Source: Bufo bufo | Lineage: Eukaryota > Chordata > Amphibia > Anura > Bufonidae | Length of the DNA stretch: 64,000 nt | Direction of reading: 5' to 3' | Assembly: GCF_905171765.1 (NCBI RefSeq) | Contig: NC_053390.1 | Span: forward strand, 215,208,927-215,272,926 | Part shown: piece by piece, positions 61,915 to 64,000 of the stretch | Layout: each line of letters starts with the position of its first letter | Position numbering within the stretch: the first letter of the stretch is position 1 | Program-made: the position numbers and the translations under genes | The notes under the pieces: generated by a model | The model's database searches: none | What the model saw: only the letters and a program-made list of their open reading frames with translations | Told to the model about the DNA's origin: nothing

Positions 61915-64000
61915 TTTCTCGCCCATATTCATTGGGGGACACAGGAACCGTGGGTTATAGCTATGTCCTCTAGGAGGTGTTGACACTAGTAAAAGCTGTT
62001 AGCTCCTCCCCTGGCAGCTATACCTCCTCCAGCCTGGAGAGAGAGCTTCAGTTTTTTCTAGTGTCAATAGGAGGCAAGACCTCCCTGCTCTGCAGGGATC
62101 TCCCTGAAGTTTTTTTATTTTAGTTTATTTTTTTCCTTCTTTTTCAGATGGGAAAACAGTGGATGCCTCGCCTCCCTGTTCTCCCGGGGTCGAGTTGCGC
62201 CAGTGACGGTCACCCGCACTGCTGCCTCCCCCACAGAAGACAAGGTGGACCAGGGCAGCCTAGCTCCTTGCATCCCGCCAGCCAAGGGGTCACCCGTCGA
62301 AGTCCCTTAATTCCAGCTTCCTGCCACTACGGTGCCAGTGGCTGAAGGGGTGACCCTGCTGGACCAGAGGAAGGGTGAAAATGGCGACAGGGACGTAAAG
62401 AGGATGGAGAGAGGTGAGTACACGGGACTTAGGTCAGTATGTCCCTCCTGGGTCGCCCCCTCCCTCCCTACCTGGTGGCAGTAATGCACAGGTTAACTAG
62501 GCACAGGGCTTAGCCCAGCATCCTGTAGCCATTCCCTTCTTCCCCCTCTGGCAGGTTTTATTCAGCCAGGAAATCGGCACTCTTTCCCTAGCAGGACGGC
62601 ACATAGGGGTTCAATGTCAGAATAACCGCATGGCAGTTGTTTTTTCTATGGCGGCCGAGCGCACGGCCAGACCTTGTTGTGCACTCTGTGGAGGACGCTT
62701 GCTAGCGGATATTGCTCCCCACCCCTCACTACTCAGTAGACGGCACTTACTACATGACCAGATGTCCCGAGCGCGCCGCTCCGGAAGGGGTTAAACGGCA
62801 CCAGAATCGACTCGGCCGTGCAACCGCATGGTGTTCCGGCCGCTATGTTTTTTTGCCAGGACTCGCCGGTGTCCGCGGGGTGGAGCCCCCGTCCGTTGCC
62901 GGGCGGGCTCATTTTGCGGTACTTGGTCCCTCTGCGGCCCGGCCGATAATTTGGATTGCCCTTTGGCTTGCTGGGCCGCACTTCGTCCCCTGGGCGCGCG
63001 CACCTCCCCCCCCCCCCCTGAGACCTTCTGGCTCCGCCCCTGGTCATGAAGATAACCTTAACCCTTCCTGGCCGGCATCTGGGGAGGGATAGAGTTCTAA
63101 AGGGGCGTGGCAGTCCCAGTGCAATGTTCCTTTCCTGCCTCTTGTGCTTGAGGCTGTCATCTTGTTTTAAAAAATAAAATAAAGAACAGAACAGATGTGC
63201 GTCCATACGGCCCCCTCCCCGCCCCTCATTACCGCAAGACCGCCCTGTCTGTGCAGTACCATACTGGGCCCATGTCCTATCTCGGATAAGGAGCACCTCT
63301 CATAGTTCCCAATCCGCCCTCCAACCCGTTTGGTTGATAATTCTTCTCCTCTGCAACTCCCGTGAAGGACAGCTGCTGATCCCAATCCATCCTCCGGGTC
63401 GTTTGTTTGATTATTCCTCCTGCGCAATTAGTGATGGACCTCTGAAGGATTCCAATCCGTCCTCTGGGGCCGTTGGTTCTCACCTCCGCAATACAGGGGA
63501 GAATCTCTGGAACTCCCAATCCATCCTCCGGGTGGTTTGGTTGATAAGTCCCCGCCGCGCAGTCCACTCCTGCCAGGGGCGAGATTCTGAGGAGTACACC
63601 TATGCGCGAGCAGAACACAGTGCATCTTTTTCCTCGCAACCCCACCCTTCCTCCTTGGGTCACGCTCAGACACACCCTCCCTCACTGGGGAGGATCCGTC
63701 CGGAGGAGGGGGAGGGGGGGGGGGGGGGGGGCGAGAATCACTGATTCAGACCCTGACATGAGTCCGACGCAATCTCTATTAAGGTGGCCTTTAGTACTTG
63801 GTATGCATTAACCCTTCCTTAGGTGGAGTAATTGCACTACTTCGGGATAAGTACCTGCCTTATACATTATCCCCTGCCATAGGTGGACTCAGTACAGTGA
63901 CATGAGTTTCGGGACCTGCTATGCATATCCATTCATGGCGCGATGACATTATCACTGGTACATGGTGTGCTGTATGCATTACCCCCTTACTTAGGTGCAA
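61915..64000 (+). mobile_element. DIRS element A3, left part, cut by window end
   Basis: It begins TTTCTCGCCCATATTCATTG and continues with the same terminal repeat and leader as A1 (GAAGACAAGGTGGACCAGGG near 62236; pyrimidine tract with CAG near 62147). After about 62400 it diverges from A1. No gag ORF with the MSDPSAA start is visible where expected (about 63050). The remainder carries a short tandem repeat and a G-run at 63714-63731. It is a diverged or rearranged copy. Confidence 0.75.
63310..63590 (+). repeat. Four-unit tandem repeat of about 70 bp in DIRS-A3
   Basis: Units start with CAATCC(G/A)(C/T)CCTC at 63310, 63383, 63453 and 63517 and share a later 'GTTTG(G/T)TTGAT' and 'cctc/cgcaat' motif. 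Spacings are 73, 70 and 64 bp. Similar overlapping peptides in the frames here come from the repeat and not from a gene. Confidence 0.75.

Noticed and set aside
63310..63590. CRISPR-like array in DIRS-A3
   Set aside because: The units are about 70 bp, similar throughout with no distinct spacers, and lie in a eukaryotic retrotransposon. It is an ordinary tandem repeat.
62148..64000. Coding frames in 62148-63811 as host genes
   Set aside because: They lie in the DIRS-A3 leader and tandem-repeat region, are short and overlapping on both strands, and have no recognised domain.
57049..64000. Search for the next KNTC1 exons (protein continues after MDHP-K)
   Set aside because: No stretch with the expected continuation and splice borders was found; the region is almost wholly foldbacks and DIRS sequence.

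Overview
This window is vertebrate nuclear DNA, most likely from a frog or toad. It has GT-AG introns, no compact genes, and a mix of DIRS retrotransposons, Tc1/mariner, hAT, L1 and abundant palindromic MITEs that is typical of anuran genomes. Species and lineage are inferred from this repeat style and cannot be proved from the window. The only host gene recognised is kntc1 (ROD, kinetochore-associated protein 1, a subunit of the Rod-Zw10-Zwilch complex). Thirteen consecutive coding exons lie on the + strand between 3975 and 57048. They total 1302 nt (about 434 codons) with a continuous frame, clean splice sites and no stop, and they match the C-terminal third of vertebrate KNTC1. The 5' and 3' parts of the gene lie outside the window. 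Introns are either tiny (75-92 bp), middling (0.6-1.3 kb) or heavily inflated (8.6, 10.2, 12.0 and 17.1 kb), and the inflation is nested mobile DNA. 

Layout: 1-1247 is the 3' end of a diverged DIRS element. 1700-3629 holds retroposon remains split by a foldback element. Exon A is at 3975-4050. A long, dead, minus-strand L1-type LINE fills about 5109-13200 and is itself split by a modular repeat called R1 here. Exons B and C follow, then a dead Tc1 element, then a 5.9-kb DIRS element (A1) sitting inside a Harbinger-like foldback. Exons D to I lie at 23159-27299, with foldbacks in their introns. A second R1 copy (27973-30852) and a second DIRS element (A2, 33188-39113) fill the next intron. Exons J to L are at 39288-39819. 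The largest intron then contains a mariner remnant, a hAT-like element carrying a minisatellite, a Tc1 element disrupted by an L1 fragment and foldbacks, and a third R1 copy (49853-56660). That R1 copy encloses a DIRS element, which encloses a hAT-like element, which encloses a Tc1 element with an intact-length transposase frame. Exon M is at 56945-57048. The remainder is a run of foldbacks and the left end of one more DIRS element, cut by the window end. 

How it works together: the DIRS copies encode a gag-like protein, RT-RNase H-methyltransferase and a tyrosine recombinase. They show inverted termini plus an internal complementary region, as expected for circle-based DIRS replication. A1 keeps all recognised catalytic motifs, whereas A2 and the third-R1 copy carry inactivating changes. 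Two target-site classes explain most foldbacks: TAA/TTA (Harbinger-like) and TTAA (piggyBac-like). No bacterial, viral, CRISPR or RNA-gene features were recognised.
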